From assembly GCA_907165065.1 (NCBI GenBank), contig OU015524.1, positions 42,723,295 through 42,787,294 of the forward strand: 64,000 nt of DNA, in the 5' to 3' direction. The translations under genes were made by a program, and so were the position numbers. The notes beneath the pieces were generated by a model. It did not search any database and had not been told where the DNA came from. It saw only the letters and a program-made list of their open reading frames with translations. Source of the stretch: Caprimulgus europaeus (taxonomy: Eukaryota; Chordata; Aves; Caprimulgiformes; Caprimulgidae). Below, piece after piece: positions 34,601 to 48,500 of this stretch. The stretch's first letter is position 1. Each line of letters begins with the position of its first letter.

Positions 34601-37600
34601 AACGGACACTATAGTCTCTATGCTGCTCCCTTACATCCAAAAAGTAGGTGAAACTTTGTTTTCTTTCCTGTGTGATGAAGTGTCCTGTGTTCTGCAGATG
34701 TGTGTCTGCAGATAACATTTCAGAGTGACATTCTGTGTGAAATGAATCGTACCACTTTTAGTCTGCTTTGACACATTAGGCAGGTGAAGATCCATGAGCA
34801 ATAATGTTTTTTCACACCTCAGGTGAGCAGTTTAAGAACTATGTTTCCTACTCTGCATGAGGAAAGGAGCTGTGGGAAACAGATACACAGTTTGATTGAA
34901 CCTCTTTGCCTTAGAGACTTACCATACTAAACAATGAGGAAATGGAGTCAGGGTGGACAGCCTGCTTTAATATCTTTCCTCCAGGATTGTTGCTCTGTTA
35001 ACCAACAGAGCAGCAATTAATGAATGTGTCTTCTGTATGTGTGCCCCCTGCATGACAGCTTTTTCTTCTTGAAAAAGTTAACACACAGAGAGAAGGTAGT
35101 GTGATTCCATGGATGTCAGAACAAAAATGATTTTTATGTTAATTTACTCTTTTTAAAAAAATTTGTGCATGTTAAAAATCCACCTTTATCTCTTTTCCTA
35201 GGGCTTGAAATCCTCTATACAGGATTACAGAGCTGCGACATACATGATAATCTGTCAGGTGACAGTAAAAGTGACAGTGGAGCCTTCCTTGGTGCATTCC
35301 TTGATGTTACAGATAAGCAAGACGTTATCAAAAGTGCCCTCATTAGTAAGGGATGGGGTGGCATGCTTGAACCTACTGCTGCAGACTCAGAAAGGAGACA
35401 AACTTGGGAAAAAGTAAGACTATGTGAATTGAGTTTTTGCAGTTCTTAAAAGCTTAGGTTGTACTTTGATAATTTGAATTTTTTCATCCTCCTCATTAAA
35501 GGGATACTTTCCTTTTTGGAAATTTTGGGAGTTAACATTTCAAAGGGCTCAGAAGTTTGTTGCATGCCTTTGTGAACAGTTCTTCCCCAGCTTTCTTAGA
35601 GGTGCCTTTCAGGTACTGGAAGGCTGCTGTAAGGTCCCCCTGGAGCCCTCTCTTCTCCAGACTGAACATTATTTGAACAGCTTGGAAAAAAGGCAGTTCT
35701 TTCCCTTCGTTGGGAAGGCTTTGAGTTCATATAGTTTAACACTTGAAGTGTGTTTCTATACCACCACTTCTTTGGTCCCACAATTCAAGTGTACTTTTGG
35801 AAGTACAGGTAATACTTAATTCCCATCAATCTGTCTGCCCTGCCCTGGTACAGTTAGCCAGTGCTGTTAACATGCAGTTGAACAGGGTGATGGAAGTCTC
35901 CCATGCCACAGGGAGTTTGCTTGGTGGCAGAGAGAGATTAGCATGGGTATCCCAAAAGAATAAATCTTTGCTGGGATAAGCACAGTGATTACCTTCCAGA
36001 TAACTTGAATGCAGTCATAGAAGAGGAATATGTATTAAAAGCTAAGGTGTTGGGAACTAACTAAAGGCATGCTTGATGCATTACACAGCATCCAGCCAGG
36101 TGGGTAGAAAAGGAGATGAGAGAAACTTTTTATTAGCAGGAAGGGAAATTGCTTCTACTGTCTCTGAGGAGCTCTTGTCATTGAGCTGTTACTTTTCCTC
36201 CCTTCCTTTTGCTGCCACTGGGTAATAGATATGCTCCTTGCAATGATGAGGATATCTCTTCATGCAATCCATACAAGTATTTTTTCTTGTACTACCAATT
36301 TCGCAAAAACACAGGTGTGTTCGCTGTGCCATTGCAGCAGCTGTGCTCAGCCCGACTGGCAGTGCCGTCTTCCCCTTGGATAGCAAATGCACCAGTAAGC
36401 CTCTGGCAATAAGGAAGTGGAACTCTTTGAATTTTTCAGTATTTACAATGAGGCTGTTGCCTGATGCTGAAAATTGAACCCTTAGGAAGTCTGCATGGTT
36501 TGAAGTTATTGGTAACCCAGATGAGCATGCATCCTTTTTTAAAAAAATTCCCTCTTTTGTTGTGCAGGCCATTTAATTATCTGTGCAAAACCCCAGAACT
36601 GGTCACACTTCTGCAAGGCCTTTCAGCAGGCTATGATATCTCTCCTCTTCTGCGTTACCTGTTGCCTCACCTTGTTAGCAGTGTCATGAAAAGTGATACG
36701 GGTAAGTTAGCATATATTTTTACAATTTTGTTGAGTTTTAAGGACAGATTGCTGTGGTCAGTATTGTAGCTGTGTAATTTTAGTTGCTTCTGCCATTAAA
36801 ACTGCACCAATACACATGAAGACCTGATTGAGCTTTTGTGTGTATGCTGCTTTTTGTTTTTCCAGGCCCTACAGAGGAAGTTATTTTAGGCATTGTTATA
36901 TCTGTATTGCTTTGATTTAGATGTTGATTTGCAGTATTTCAGCAGTAACTTAATTTTGATGTATGAAATTTCTGACTCTCAGAGATAATTTTTAGGTAGA
37001 TTATGTGTACTCTGTGTAGTTTAAGTAGTGGGTATCTATATTTAACTGATGAATTAAATGTGCCTGGGAACCGTCTGGGACAGGAAGGTTGACTGGCATG
37101 CCGTAGCAGCCTGTGTCTGCACTAGTAAGTCTGTTTGCACTGTAGACTTGTAAGTGCTGAATCATGATTGGGGAGGCCCTTTTGTTGAAAAGGTCCAGAT
37201 TCACCCCAGGGAATGCTGTAGGCAGTTGCTGGCACAGTTTGTGGTAGCAGATCTGGAACGTTCCAAAGAATACTTGGATTTATTGGTGGCAATACAGTCT
37301 TTGGTATTTTACTGTCATTGGTATAAATCATTGTTAATAGCTCACGGAGAGTTAGTGCTAGTCATCAGTGGACATTGTGGTCTTCAGGTTATGTGTTTAG
37401 TTTACCAGATGATGATGCCTGTACAAGCTACTAGCTTTAATCATCTTTGTTCATCTTTTACAACTACACATTGTCCTTAGAGGAACAAGAAGAGTCTGAG
37501 GAGGTAGAGAATCAGATTTACATCAGACATCTTGAAGCTATTCTTCAGAGTATACCACTGGAAAAGGATTTAGATCACCTGCTGGCTTCGTGAGTTAACT

Positions 37601-40600
37601 TTGATTATTTTTCTTGTGCAATACTACAGTCATTTCTGGTTTAATAACAAGTAATTACTGCCAATGGTATTAGCATTATATTAGCATGTTTTTCTGATCA
37701 AAATCCAAAGCTGGATTTTGAAACTGAAACATTCCCTAATCCAAAAGAGCCATGCTTTTATTACCTTTGGGAGTACTTGTGGGACAGAATGAAACTTCAG
37801 GCCAAGGGCAAATCTGTTCTTGCAGTAAGTAATGCATATTAATCCTAACTTGTTTAGCAGTATGCTTTATAACGTTTATGTAATCTGTACTATCCAAAAA
37901 ACGGTGGCTTTTTCTTTTGTTTGTAATTTTAGCAAGTTTCTTGACAAGTTTATCTCCTGTGGTAGAGAGATTGAATCTAATCCTGCCAAAATGGCTGCAC
38001 TCAATCAAAAGATGCTTCCTCTTATCAGACTTCTTGAGATAAAGTAAGTTCCATTTTAATATGACAGTCCCACATTCTGTAGAATGGTGATGTTAGCTAT
38101 GATCTTGGCTTATTGGGTGGAGTAAGCACAATATTTTTGCCCAAATAAATACAGTAAAAATAACTGATTTCTAATCTTTGTCCAAATTTTATTTTGCTGA
38201 TCTGCCCTTACAGGTTTTCTTATCACTGTAATACAGACCCACTGGTTTTGTACAGGTCTTTACTGTGTAGCACGACCTTTTCTGCTCATTATTTTTCCTA
38301 TTGTTCATCTGTGTTAAGACATAATGGCTGATTGCCTTTGCAAAGCTGCTTAAAATAGCTGGTTCAGATGAGTGCGTGTGCATTCAGCTTCCTTGTGTTT
38401 CCCTGTATTTCTCTAGTAAATACACATTCTTCTGTAATGCTTCGTGGAAACTGTTGGGGCTTTTGTCTGTTGGCAGGTATCCTAAAGCCTTAGACTCTGT
38501 GTTGGAGAAGCACCTGGAAGATTGCATAGATGAGGCTGACCAAAATCTTTTTCACCAATTTATTTCTCTTTCATTAAGCTGTGGCAAATACAAGGTAGGT
38601 AGAAACTCAGTTCATGATCCTAGCTCTTATCTGGTTATGCTGTAGGAAGCCTGGTATTTTGGCAAAGTTCTGCTCTCTCTTCCTCTTTCTAAAATAAATC
38701 TCTACCAAAAAACCCCAGAAACCAAAACAAAACAAAAAAAACAAACCACATTGTACTTAAATGTGATTTAGGAGCGGGGCTTGATACATTTCCACCTGCC
38801 ACAATTGCTATCAGTAATTTTTTTCCTTAGGAATATGGACAGTGCATATACTGTAGTGGTTGATAGTGCCAGCAAGGCCCCATCTTAAAGATTTTGTCAG
38901 TGTCAGAGGTGTCTGTTTTGGGAAGGTTGACAACTCTATCGCTGTTGAGAGAAGGTGACTTGATCCTTTTTGTTGCATTGATTTTATGAATGTTTACAGT
39001 TAGTAACATGGAAGAATAGAGTGACTACAGAGTTCTTCCTGTGCCTTTTCTGAAGAGCAATTGAAACTCAACCTAACACAGAAAAACCATGAGTGAAACA
39101 GATCTGGCCAAGGGATTTATTATTAAGAGGTGGTTAGTATTATAGCTGTTGTTTGCAATGACTGAAAGACTGAAAGCACTTCGGAAAAGATGATAAACTA
39201 CATAAAGAAGTGCTTTGTGTGTTTTTGTACTGATTTAACAAGGGCACAGATTCTGTGACTGAATAACAAGTGGATTAACAGAAAATCAAGGCATGCAGAA
39301 CAAAGGCATATGACTCTCTTCTAGTCTTTAAGGTTCCTGAGATAAGTGCACACAACTGGACTGGCACAGATGCCTTTTTAACAGTTTCTATCTGTGCTGT
39401 GTCACACTGACGTTGTCACTAGAGCTTTCTCAGAATCCTTAGATAAGTGTAGTGCTTTTCTAGAACAAAAAGGTGTCTGTGGCTTACTGTACTTTTCAAG
39501 CTATATTCAAAAATCTATCTGCCAAAGTAAAGAAGAACAAATGTGAAACAGTTATATAAATATAACATCATTGTTCTGCAATTGGCACTTTTTGGGTCCG
39601 AATTATGCAGGTTTTCTTCTGGTACAAAAAATTCCTGAAAGAATTTCTTCCATTATTCTTATATATACTTAAAGAATTTTTAACATGCAATGAGTCACTC
39701 TGAAATCTGTATTTCAGTTTCTGGAAGACTCTGATACCTCTCTTCTGCTTAGTTTGAATCATCCTCAGCCAGCTGTGCGGGTCCTGGCTCTTCAGCATTT
39801 GAAAGATGTTATTGAAACATCAAAGGTTTGTGTCCTGAATCTCCCACTTAAAGAACTGAATTAACATATGTTGTCTTCAAAAAGCTGCTTGCCAGACCTA
39901 TGAGTTGAAGACGAGTGGTACGTTAAACTATTCATATGTCATCCTCGCTGTTTTTCATGGTGTTCTTAGTAAGTTTCTGTCACCATTTTCCCATATTCTG
40001 GAGTCTGGATGTAGTTCTTATTTATTAAGCTGCTTGTAGCCTCAGATAAAATCTAGGTTAATGGACACTTCCAGTTTTCTTGCTTTCGTTGCTGGAAGTT
40101 AGTCTGCCTATGAGGTTTAATTTAGATGATGTTACCGCTTTTCTTGCACTAGGATTCCAATATTTCATTAAAAGCCTGTATATTGTGCTACCAACAAATG
40201 ATTTTTTTTTCCTTTATTTTTTCAGGAAGGCTTTGATCAGCCTTTCATAGAAGAAGCAATTTTTGATCGGCTCAAGGATGACAACAGAGATGTTGTAATG
40301 TCTGCTCTCGGTTCTTTGGAGGTAAGTCTGTATCTTTTGATATGTCAGGTGAGATTTTAGCTGGTCTTGAATATGGGTGCCTGGAGTGTATTCTTTGTAA
40401 TTGCCCTTCTTCTCCTCATGTCCTTGGCGTACGGCTTTTGTCCTTTAACAGGATGAAGCAGCACAAATTTAGGAGGCTTATGTTGTTTACTGCCTCACCA
40501 TTCCCCCCGCCACCCTCCCCGCCCCCAAATTTCTGCTTCCTGATCTTTCCCAAACTGTTTGCAGTTAACTTGAATGTACTGATGGCTTTTTTTATGTAGC

Positions 40601-42479
40601 TACTAAAGCATATTTTAATCTTTTATTATTTGAAGTGTGCTTCCTGCTTAGTCTGCACAATTTTCTATAAAAACGCAAGCCATGTTACCTGCCATTTGGA
40701 TGGAAAATGATGCAGTGACAAGTCATTACACTAGTGAGAAGTGCTCAGTTGAGTTTTTCCATATGAGAGTCATCTGGTCAGTTGATAGTGGCAAAGTGCT
40801 AAACTCCAGCTCAGGTTTACTGGATCAGGCTCTGGTATGCATTGTACTGATTGTTTCCAGCTAGGGTAACAGTCTTTCTTCATTGCTTCTGCTAGTAGTA
40901 GTGGAGAATATTATTAGCAGTAGTATAATTGGTCTTATGTGTTCATTCATTCTCAATCACTAAAAAACAGGAATAGAAGCACCTGAGTGCTTCTTTAAAT
41001 TTTAGTATCTTTTGTTAACATGTCTTATATTTTTGTAATACAGATTCTATGTAAAGTAAAAGCAATTCTTATTTAATTATAAAGTGGTTTGATTATTGTT
41101 TATCTAATTTACCAAACGTTTCTTCATTTGATGAAATCTCCCTACTTTAACATATGAAGAGGGCATACTGGGCAGCCTTGTACCTTCTATTTCCCCTGAT
41201 GATATTTTTGTTACATGACCATCAATAGGAATGAAATTAGTGATGTTTGATTCCTGTTGCCTCTTGGTGTAGCAGGTGCATTATCCACTATGATATGACA
41301 AATTATTTTGTATTTTATTATACTTTCAGTTCTTTTTCTTGATTACTTTTCAGATTTTCAGGAAACAAGTCAATCCAGAAGTCGTAGTATCAAGTCTTTT
41401 GAACATCTTCCAGAGAGCTGATCTTTCAAAGGATGGAAAGTGGTATGTTTGTGCCTTTTTTCAGTTTACAGTCTTTCTGTATAAATTAATTTTTTAAAAA
41501 GTAGCTCTAAAGAATACTTTAAAAATGTTTTTCACTTCAAATACTTTTTGTTATGCTACATCTATGCTGATTTACAAGATAAATAATCAATTATTTGCAT
41601 ACTATTTCCATGAATTCCTTAGTTGTTCTCACCACTGTTTGAATTCAGAAAATTGCCATGGAAAATGGAGAACAAATCAAAGAAATGTTGCTGGTACAGT
41701 TGAGCAATGGATTTTCAACATGACCTGTTCTCTTTTAGGTTCAAGGTTGTGGAGCGAGCAATAAAACTTTTAGTCAAAGAAGAGATTTTGAAAGAGAAAA
41801 AAGAACTACTAGATGAAGCAGTAATGCGGTTGTTACCTTTTATGGTAATCACTAATGCGAATTCAAAATCTTCCGATTGGAAGATGGCTGTTTGTCTGTC
41901 GGAATCTGATCTCTGCTGCTTACACCCTTTACTGAAAGGCTGGCCCGAAGGTAAAGCATTAACTGTAACTAATTTGGTAAAATAAAAATTGTGAGAATTT
42001 AGGACGTCATCCTTATTGAACCTAGACACTTACTGAAGGAGACTGGCTGTCGTTATCAAGCTGTCATGCTGTGAGTGTGAATTAAGTTCTCTAAAAACCT
42101 CTTTGACAAGATGAATAAATTGTCTAGCATGTTTCTGACTGGTTCTAAATACTATTGAGCCACCAGTGTTTTAATATATGATTGGTATACCTAGATTGTC
42201 TGATTTTTTTTTTTTTCCTTGCAATAGCTCTTGAAGAGACAATTAAATCTAGCAAGTCTGCAGAGTTGATTGGAATGGCCAACGAGAAAATGATTCTGCT
42301 CTTTTCTAAAAATATTACTTCAGGGGATCCTTCCTCACTATCGCAAATGGTATGTGTACCGTTTTACCCCAACCTTGAGAGATCTTACTTCCCAGGTGGT
42401 CACTGTGGTAGAACAAATTTGACATAGAACTTTGTAAGTGCTTTTCTTAGCATTAGTATGCTATCATCAAGCTGCTAGG

Positions 42480-42534
<55 letters not shown>

Positions 42535-45500
42535 AAATAACAAACCCCAGTACAATCTAGATAAAACAAACCCCTTAAAATAAGGAAAAGAAGAAGCAAA
42601 GCTATTACCTATTTGGACAAATTATTAGTGTAACTAAATTCCAGGAATTTTTAGTTTCCTGAAAAAAAATTTCTAGAGAATAAACAAGTATACCTGTGGG
42701 TAGGTTCATAGAACCAGATGTTTGTGTGTTCCCAGGTTCCAAAGACTGCCAATACAGCAGTCAGTAACTTGTTACCTATGATAGAAGGTAACAAGGATTT
42801 AATTGGACATGCAAATAAAAAAGTCATGATGATATAAAGTCATTGTGAAGCCCCACTGTCTTACAGACTTTTTGTTGTTGTTTTTCCTCTACTCCCTTTT
42901 CTAAGGTTGATGATCTGATAGTCGTTGCTGAAACAGAATCTGACAGCGTGAGACAGAAAGTAACTACTCATGTAATTGGTTCAGTGCTTGTTCAGTGCTG
43001 CTGCAAAACACAGATGAAGGAAAGTTATTTTTCAGTGGCTATCAGAGTCTTCTGTTTCTTGGATAAAAAAATAAAAAAGCTCAGAACTTGTGATGCTGCA
43101 GAGGTAAGATGTAAACAGTTTGGAGGGAATTTTCTGTGTAAAGGAGAAATCTTTTTTATTGGAGAACAGGAATTTCAGAAAATTCAAGAAGGACTGAAAA
43201 TCTCGCTTTCATTTCTTTTCAGAGCAAAAACACACACTTGGCCACAGTACTAGAAGCTGCCATTAAGAATTGCTTTTACATTTTATCACTCTAGTGAGTC
43301 TGCATTAAAAAATCAAGAACTCCAGAGCTTTCGGCTAGCATCCCAATAACTGATTCAGTGTTTCAGTGCCTTGGGCTTGGCACAAAGTTTGGGGCATCTC
43401 TGTCAGCTACCTTGCAGCGTCATGTGGCGTCATTGTTTGACTTGGGAATATTGGAGGTTTTTGTCAATAAGTAAAGGTTTTGCTGACTTGTATAATTAGG
43501 GAAGGAAGGAAATGCAGTTGAGTATGAAAAAGAGCTTATACTAAGAGCAGTTCCAGAGGAGGACCATGAAAGTGGTCAGAGGACTGGAACATCTCTCCTA
43601 TGAAGAAGGGCTGAGTTGGGGTTGTTCAGCGTGCAGAAGAGAAGGCTCCAGGGAGACCTTATTGCAGTCTTCCAATACTTCTAGGGGGTATATAAGAAAG
43701 ATGGAGAGACACTTTTTACTAGGGCCTGTAGTGATAGGACAGGGGCTAGTGGTTTTAAACTAAGAGAGGGTACATTTAGCATGGATGTAAGGAAGAAATT
43801 CTTTCCTATGAGGGTGGTGAGGAACTAGAACAGGTTGTCCAGGGAAGTTGTGGTTGCCTTATCCCTGGAGGTGTTCATGGTCAAGATTCAGTGGAGCTTT
43901 GAAGAACCTGATCTAGTGAAAGATGTCCCTGCCCATGAGAGGGGGAGTTGGACTAGATGATCTTTGAAGATCCCTTCCAACCCAAGCCATTCTGTGATTC
44001 TATGAATTTCAACCTCAAGCAGGTCCTTGCAACAACATTGAAAGGGTCATTCCTGAATTTGCTGTGTTTTGGTTTATTGTGCAGCTCTGTAAACAGTTGT
44101 ATTGACACCTTCTGGGGAATAACATGGAGGCGGAAGGAGGAGCATCAGAGGGGCTGGAACAATGTTCAGAAAGAACATTTCTAAATCTGCTACCTTTTTT
44201 TCTTGCTTTATTTTTATGCATATTTCCCATTGGAGTTTTCTTGATTTATTTTGTTGTTGAAATAGCTTGTTCTTTTTTGTGTGTGTAAGAAAACCCACAT
44301 GAGCAGGACTGTGTTTCACTCTGTAAGAATACCTCTTTTGAGGTTGGAAATTAAATATTGCTGAATTTTAGTGCTATTTTCTGTCTTCTGTTGCGTGAAT
44401 TTGTGACAGTATACACTAAAATTAATTTTCATTCACAGGAAACTCCCCTAAATTGGTCTGTTGAAACAACAGAGGAAGCTTTGATGCCTAAGGACTTACT
44501 AACTGCATATATAGAAAAGCTCAATAGTGATCAGACTGCTCACGCAGAGGAGTCAGCTATGTTCCTGTTCTTACTTAAAAACTTCATTATTGGCCTAAAA
44601 TCACCTCTGTCCTTTGCAAAAGGTAGGTGTTAAGGTGTTTTGACTGTCTTTCATATTGATGAAATGAAGAAGGAAGGTTATTTTTTCTTAGTCTTCAGAA
44701 GTTGTTGGAAACAAAGAAGGCTTGCTTCCTTAACCTTCTTCCTGTGTTGTTATTGAGATCTGTAAAGATTGCTCACTTGTGAACATGAAATCAGCCAAAT
44801 GTGTTGTCTTAAAGTTTTAACTAGAGATGTCTCTTTTCTCTTGGTTTCTGAAGGTGTTTATATGCATCCACTGTGTCTTATTTATAACCTGTATTTTTTT
44901 AGAGGAAACTTGGTGGAATCCCGAATCTCTGAATCAAGACAGCCAAGACTACCTGCACCTCCTTTTGGAGCTATTTGACTTACTTGTCTGTGGAGCTAGT
45001 GAGGGAAGCAGTGCTGTTCAGTACAGAGCACTGATGAATCTCTTACTCAAGGTATTACTTTTGCATTTTTTGCTCTGAATTATTAGTTATCAAGTATTAT
45101 GCATTTACATAATTTTAAGGAAAGCTGGGGAAAATGGAGAACTGATCATGCAACACTGCTTGTGACATGCTAGTACTGTGAGCAGATAAAAGTCTAAGCT
45201 TCAGCTGGTTTGTTAACCCTAATTAAATGTAATAATAAAAAAAATGAAGTAGAGAAACAATAAATGGACCAGTTGAGGCACAGGTGAAAACATGCTACTC
45301 ATTTGCAGGGCAAGGTCAAGAGCCAAAGTTTGAGATAAAAGTTTTGGTCCTATGTGGGAGAAGAGCAAACAGTTACTTTGTAAAAGTTGTTAGTTTTTAA
45401 ATACAAAAACTTAAAGGAAAACTTTCAGAAGACACTGCACGTTTCATTATAACATCTTCTCATGTTTTCTCACCAGTATTGGGCGATATATTTCTGTGAA

Positions 45501-48500
45501 GAGAATAAGGGATTTTGGCAGTCTGTATTGTAGATGACAGGGATTAATAACTACATTCAGAGGAAAAGAGAAGCAAGTAATTAACACAAAGCTGCTGTGA
45601 CTGGAATTTGATGCTGTTTCATCAGGAACAGCATATGACAAACACAAAGAGAGGAAGGAAAGAATAGCAACAATTTAATAACAAAACTTGTTTCTGATGT
45701 TCATGCTTGTATATAACTTTGTCTAATTATCAGTCACTCCAGGATCTAGTGAAATTGTACTGACACTGAGCTGTTAAAGAGATTGATTTGGTGCCTGGCT
45801 AGTTAAAGGCTGTCAGCAGGGAAAGAAGGATGTTATTTTGGTGGGATTTTTGATTGAGCAAGCTGGGTCACACTGCACAGAAGAAAAGGTTGGAAGAGGG
45901 TCTACAGAAGATTTGTGGAATGGGGTTAGTAATGTCCTAGCACCTAGTGGAGGCAACAGCTGCAGTAATAATTTGCTTCTTTTGCTTGTGGAGTACTGCT
46001 GGTTTCCAATTTTGAGGGTGTTTAATTTGAAAGGGACAAGACAGTTATTTTTGCCTGCTCTAGGGCAGGCAATATAACTAGAACTGAGGTCTTGGTGAAC
46101 TTGTGGAAAATAGGCAAGAGTATGTCAGAAGCTGTATCAGTTGTCCTGGCAAGCTGTGTTCAGTCTATGGGATGTTGACTGGGCACTCCTGTTTGATGAA
46201 TGATCTTAGGATTGATTTTAGGGTGAATGATATTTTAAAATTCCAGAGAGTGTCTTGCAGACAGAAAGCATGCTAGGTATTGCCAGATCATGTAGTAAGC
46301 AAGAACTTCAAACTGACGTGGGGTAGTATTAGGATACAATGTAACTTCTTCAAAATCAGAAGCTATCCTCATTAAATTTTGACAGAAAGGTCCTAAAGCA
46401 GAGTTAAGATAATTGGATGTAGATGCATGAAAAACTGCCTTAAATCTTCTTGGAGCAGCTATTGCCATTGTCGAGAGAAGGCACTCTGACCTGGGTCTGC
46501 AATGGTCAGTGATACATTTATGAGTCAGAGTTTGTTAATTTTGGTCCATGCTCTATTATTATAAAGCCTACACAGCCAATCCAGGACAAATGCTAAGAAT
46601 GAGGTTTAGTGTGAATATTCAGCATGGAAAGCTGTACTGGACAAGGAAATTGGATGCCCAGGCCTTCTGAGACACTAGTTTATAGACTTCTGAAAATTGC
46701 TTTGTATGACTGTTTAAAAAGTCAGGTGTTACTAAGAGCACTTTTAATATTAAGATTGCTGCTGCATAAAACAAGAAATAGAAGTTCTTTATTTTGCATG
46801 TATCAGTTTTCTTGCACAGTCAGCATACTATACAAATGTTCGTATGGGTGTGTTTTCAGTCTGTTATGATTTAAAAAAAAAATCCCTTGTATTGACATAC
46901 CTGTAGAGTACAAGTTACCTGCTAAACTCAATAAGCCAGCTGTTAAGCAACATGTGGACTCATATATACCTGCAAGTACTGTTTACCTAAAAGCATCTAC
47001 TCAGTAACTTTTTCTTCCCAAAAGACACTATTTTTGACTTTTTAATTCTCTTTCTGTGTACTCCTTTGATTTGGGTGGTTTATCAGATGTTGTCAGTAGT
47101 AGTTTGTCAAATAAATTGAAGTTACTAAATAAGTGCTTTTCTGTTTTGGTTTTTTTTTGTTTGTGGGGTTTTTTTGCTAAATTTAAGGTACATCTAAAAG
47201 ATTCAGAGGTTCTCTTCAAGTTCCTTTCAGTTTTATGGACTTACAGTTATAACCTTTCAAATCAACTGAAGTATGAAGTCAATGCAATGCTACAGACTCA
47301 AGCTCTGTATATTGGCTATGCACTGCTTGAGACACAGACCCACCAAAAAAAGAAACAGCTGCTATCGCCATCATCTCCAGGTAAAGTAAAACAATATCTA
47401 TCTCTCATCTTAAGACTTATCACAGTATTTTTTAATTTTGTGCAATTTTCCTATATTTTATACCATGAAAGGTATCTATAGTTATTTATGTTTAGCTGCA
47501 CTGGGCTGAGACAGCTCTCTGTCTTGCTGACTCACTGCTGCAGTTACTAGCCCAAGCTTGGAAGTAGATTAAACCACTTTTTTTAAATCTTAAAAGTGTT
47601 AAAGGAACATGCTGCTATGCTGAAGAAGTCAATTACAGCACCTTACTTTCAGTGCAGTATAAGGACATGGCAGTCAGTAACAATATATGAACTCTCCGAG
47701 CTTAAACATGAATATAAGGACTGCGGTGAAGAAGTTCAGAGCCATGGATCTGTGGGATTCATGTAGGTGTTGTGTAGTCTAGAGGTTTATAGTGAAAAGA
47801 GATGACTTTTTAATTCCAGAGTAATGTTGATGCCTCTTCAGGGACAGATACAGTCAAATTCTGACTGCTCACTTAATTCTGTTATCTTTTCCTCCTTCCT
47901 TCCCTCACTCTTTTTGCAGTGGTGATATCTTTGCTAATTAACTTGAGTAGTCCTGTGAGTGAAGTTCGAAGGGCTGCTCTCAACTGCCTTCACTCCTTGA
48001 GAGGGATAAAGGAGTCTCTACTTCATCCAGTCCTTCAGCATTTGGAGCAAAAGACAGAAGAGATCATATCTGACCGTACATACATAACACAGGTATTTTT
48101 GTTGTTAAGGTGTACATTAATACAAGTTTTGTCTGCTGCTGTGAGCTCCCATCTTTTCTAAAAGTAATCAAGTTAACAGGGAAAGTTCATTGTCTTTGTA
48201 TACTATGGTGGACTGATTTTTTAATATATTTTTTTAAAGGACTGTTAAAACATTCAAGTGATTTCTTGCATACAGAGAATTGAGAATACCAGTCAAATGA
48301 AAGGTATTAACTTGTGGTTTATTTACAGATTAAGAATTCTGTTTGTATCAAGATTGCATTGAATAAATGTCATTTTAAGGCATTTTTATTGCAGGGAATG
48401 AATTTAACTTTCACTTTGTTAATGAACTAGATTATGGGAACTCTATTTGAGGAGCTTGAGACACAACCAAAACAGAAATCCCAGAATAAAAAATTGTTGG

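Noticed and set aside
46624-46869. An 81-codon frame in intron 18 resembling helical solenoid sequence (leucine-rich)
   Set aside because: Exons 18 and 19 join in phase and match the family without it. It has no bounding AG/GT in the right phase and no match to HEATR1.
47056-47481. A 141-codon open frame
   Set aside because: Only 47,188-47,380 is HEATR1 exon 19. The extensions on both sides run past good splice sites into intron.
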